From Mesorhizobium jarvisii (GTDB lineage: Bacteria > Pseudomonadota > Alphaproteobacteria > Rhizobiales > Rhizobiaceae): 64,000 bases of DNA. The stretch covers positions 186,001 through 250,000 of the forward strand of contig NZ_QZXA01000001.1 in assembly GCF_003601985.1 (NCBI RefSeq), written 5' to 3'. Under the pieces are notes generated by a model. It did no database searches. It saw only the letters and a list, made by a program, of their open reading frames with translations, and had not been told where the DNA came from. Positions within the stretch are counted from its first letter, which is position 1. Every line of letters begins with the position of its first letter. This document shows, one piece after another, positions 62,794-64,000 of this stretch. The position numbers were made by a program, and so were the translations under genes.

Positions 62794-63093
62794 ATGCTGT
62801 TCGCCCTTTACCTAGCGCTGTCATTCATTGTCGGTCTGGCCGCGCAGAACTATCGCGGCCGGCGTGGCATGCCCTGGTTCCTGCTGTCTTTTGTTGCATC
62901 GCCGGTGATCGGCGGCTTGCTATTGCTCGCCTCGAAAGACTTGCGGACTGCTCATGTCGCGGTGACGGTCACCGGGCCAGCCGAGCCGCGCTTCACCAAT
63001 GGTCCGATCTTCGAAAAGACCTGCCCGCAATGTGCCGAGCAGGTTAAGGTCGACGCCAAGATTTGCCGGTTCTGCCGGCACGAGTTCACTTAG
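62794..63093 (+). CDS. Membrane protein with C-terminal zinc ribbon
   Basis: The N-terminal half has two membrane helices (LFALYLALSFIVGLAA, and WFLLSFVASPVIGGLLLLA). The C-terminal half has two CxxC pairs: TCPQCAEQV and ICRFCRHEF, a zinc ribbon. GAGG lies 6 bases before the ATG, within the head-closure gene. It is on the plus strand inside a minus-strand operon, so it is a separate cargo gene. Confidence 0.8.
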   Translation: MLFALYLALSFIVGLAAQNYRGRRGMPWFLLSFVASPVIGGLLLLASKDLRTAHVAVTVTGPAEPRFTNGPIFEKTCPQCAEQVKVDAKICRFCRHEFT

Positions 63094-63571
63094 GCAGTTT
63101 CGCAGCCAGTTTCGCCGCTCGCTTTTCCATCTCCGGGCCGATCTTGTCGCCGAAGCGCTTCACGACCTGATCGCGGGTCGAATAATAGGCTGGCGCCATG
63201 AATGGATGCGGCGCCGAGCCAGGATGAACGACACCCCTGCCCGGCTGGTAATGCGGCGCCGTGCCGAACTCGACCAGATGAGCGTATTTGACCGGCCGGC
63301 GTGGACCGAATTCGGTGTTGCGCTGGAAGCCAGCGTTCGGGCCTACCTGAAACGTCGGATTGAGCTTTGATGTGCGCGGCTTCTGCCTGATAACCAGCGA
63401 TGCCGCCAGCGTCCCGGTGCTTTCCTTCAGCGGCAGCGCCTTGGCATTGGCTCTTGCTGCCTTCAGCGTGGGCTGCAGAGCAAAGCGTGAGGTCACGCCA
63501 AGCGGAACCGCCACCTGCTGCGAAAGCGCCCGCAGTGCCCTTGCTGTTTCCTTGTCGCCGCGAACTGGCAT
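63086..63571 (-). CDS. HK97 gp10-family phage protein
   Basis: With ATG 63571 the product has 161 residues. The gp10-like region is YAHLVEFGTAPHYQPGRGVV followed by HPGSAPHPFMAPAY. It functions in head-tail joining or tail completion. The longer frame from 63796 overlaps the connector gene and is not supported. Confidence 0.85.
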   Translation of the reverse strand: MPVRGDKETARALRALSQQVAVPLGVTSRFALQPTLKAARANAKALPLKESTGTLAASLVIRQKPRTSKLNPTFQVGPNAGFQRNTEFGPRRPVKYAHLVEFGTAPHYQPGRGVVHPGSAPHPFMAPAYYSTRDQVVKRFGDKIGPEMEKRAAKLAAKLPK

Positions 63572-63573
63572 GG

Positions 63574-63921
63574 TCAGGCCAACGTAGGATCGCGCATCGG
63601 GTAAAGCAGCGCTGTCACTGGCTTCGGAAGCTGCCCCACATCGAAGAACATGCCGTCCGGGTCGCCGTCGCGCTCCTTCAGCAGGATGCCGGCCAGCATC
63701 AGGACCGCCATCGCAACATCGTCGACCACATTGGTCAGATCGTCCGGCGGCGAGTTCGGCGGGCTGTCGATGATGAGAATGCTGCCGGCCTGCCATTTGA
63801 GATAGCGCACCACGGCGCGCGAGGATGCACTGAGCGCCCGCGAAATGACGGCATCGGTCTCAGCATCGTCGAGATGAAGCCAGTCCCGTGCTTCCTGGAT
63901 GGTGACGATGAGGAACGCCAT
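63574..63921 (-). CDS. Head-tail connector protein (gp6-like)
   Basis: The 115-residue product (TIQEARDWLHLDDAETDAVI, and VAMAVLMLAGILLKERDG) is the small all-helix adaptor placed between portal and tail in siphophages, equivalent to HK97 gp6 and GTA gp6. It follows the partial gene at the right edge by one base. Confidence 0.85.
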   Translation of the reverse strand: MAFLIVTIQEARDWLHLDDAETDAVISRALSASSRAVVRYLKWQAGSILIIDSPPNSPPDDLTNVVDDVAMAVLMLAGILLKERDGDPDGMFFDVGQLPKPVTALLYPMRDPTLA

Positions 63922-63922
63922 G

Positions 63923-64000
63923 TCAGTCGACCTTTACCGGCGTGATTTCGCGCGCGGGTTTTATGATCCCATCTTTGCCATCCCGCCCCTTTTTGACCGC
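63923..64000 (-). CDS. C-terminal end of a phage gene, cut by the window edge
   Basis: An open minus-strand frame of 25 codons ends at 63923. The last residues read KKGRDGKDGIIKPAREIT and then PVKVD. The GKDG repeat hints at a collagen-like or disordered tail. It is too short to identify; its place would suit a capsid or neck gene. Confidence 0.5.
   Translation of the reverse strand, partial: AVKKGRDGKDGIIKPAREITPVKVD

Larger units (their letters stand above)
46302..64000. mobile_element. Prophage (one end), continuing past the right edge
   Basis: From 46.3 kb on, genes are phage-like: HNH endonuclease, a compact lysis cassette with spanins, then an ordered head-joining and tail module on the minus strand. 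No integrase, terminase, portal or capsid gene is in the window, so the element continues to the right. The left edge is placed by the change in gene content after the host cell wall hydrolase; no tRNA and no attachment repeat was recognised there. Confidence 0.85.

Noticed and set aside
1-64000. tRNA, rRNA, CRISPR array, insertion sequence or integrase
   Set aside because: None was recognised by eye on either strand; a covariance-model and HMM search would be decisive.

Overview
The window is a GC-rich alphaproteobacterial chromosome segment, most likely Rhizobiales and close to Mesorhizobium. The main reasons are: a split F0 ATP synthase operon (atpI-B-E-b'-b) lying alone; a BioR/BioY pair with BioR boxes; a perfect alphaproteobacterial SOS box (GTTC-N7-GTTC); a cobalamin riboswitch in front of bluB; and dispersed intergenic palindromes of rhizobial style. 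No database could be searched, so the genus is an inference.

Region 1 (1-46.1 kb) is ordinary core genome, mostly housekeeping. In order it holds: B12 lower-ligand synthesis (riboswitch + bluB); a TetR/MFS efflux pair with three operators; ribB with a degenerate RibA-like tail, and aroC; a histidine phosphatase, fabI and a CbpA-like J protein; pdxH; a beta-oxidation pair; a GH25 lysozyme; purD; a PhyH dioxygenase divergent from a LysR regulator; ubiA; a GlcD-like FAD dehydrogenase and the Sua5-family t6A enzyme; two small secreted proteins and a very acidic protein; glyQ and glyS; a large TPR protein; DUF1284-bioY with bioR; the quinone-tail synthase ispB; a DUF2007-methyltransferase-S49 peptidase-ispE-moaB run; a second PhyH-like enzyme; a glycosyltransferase divergent from an SOS-box-controlled PA0069-type radical SAM protein; rnhB; the F0 genes; and a SleB-type cell wall hydrolase. 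Several intergenic spaces carry palindromes (4113, 9531, 16480, 19402, 24499, 36238).

Region 2 (about 46.3 kb to the right end) is one end of a tailed-phage prophage; the other end, with any integrase, terminase or capsid genes, lies outside the window. A plus-strand group comes first (DHH phosphoesterase, small proteins, an HNH endonuclease). Then a compact minus-strand lysis cassette runs from a GH19 endolysin through several very small membrane proteins and an Rz/Rz1 spanin pair. The structural genes follow on the minus strand, read from the right end: connector, HK97 gp10-like, head closure, DUF3168, tail tube, two tail-assembly chaperone frames linked by a CCCCCCT slippery site, tape measure, DUF2460, DUF2163, a 1087-residue hub and two fibre-like proteins. 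The tail order resembles that of gene transfer agents, but the tape measure is much longer and the NlpC/P60 gene is missing.

The most unusual feature is a plus-strand cassette at 51.6-52.3 kb, between the endolysin and the fibre genes. It encodes two near-identical Flp-type (type IVb) pilins followed by a small membrane protein. This looks like phage cargo (a moron) that could change the host's pili. A second opposite-strand cargo gene, a zinc-ribbon membrane protein at 62.8 kb, has its start codon one base from that of the head-closure gene.
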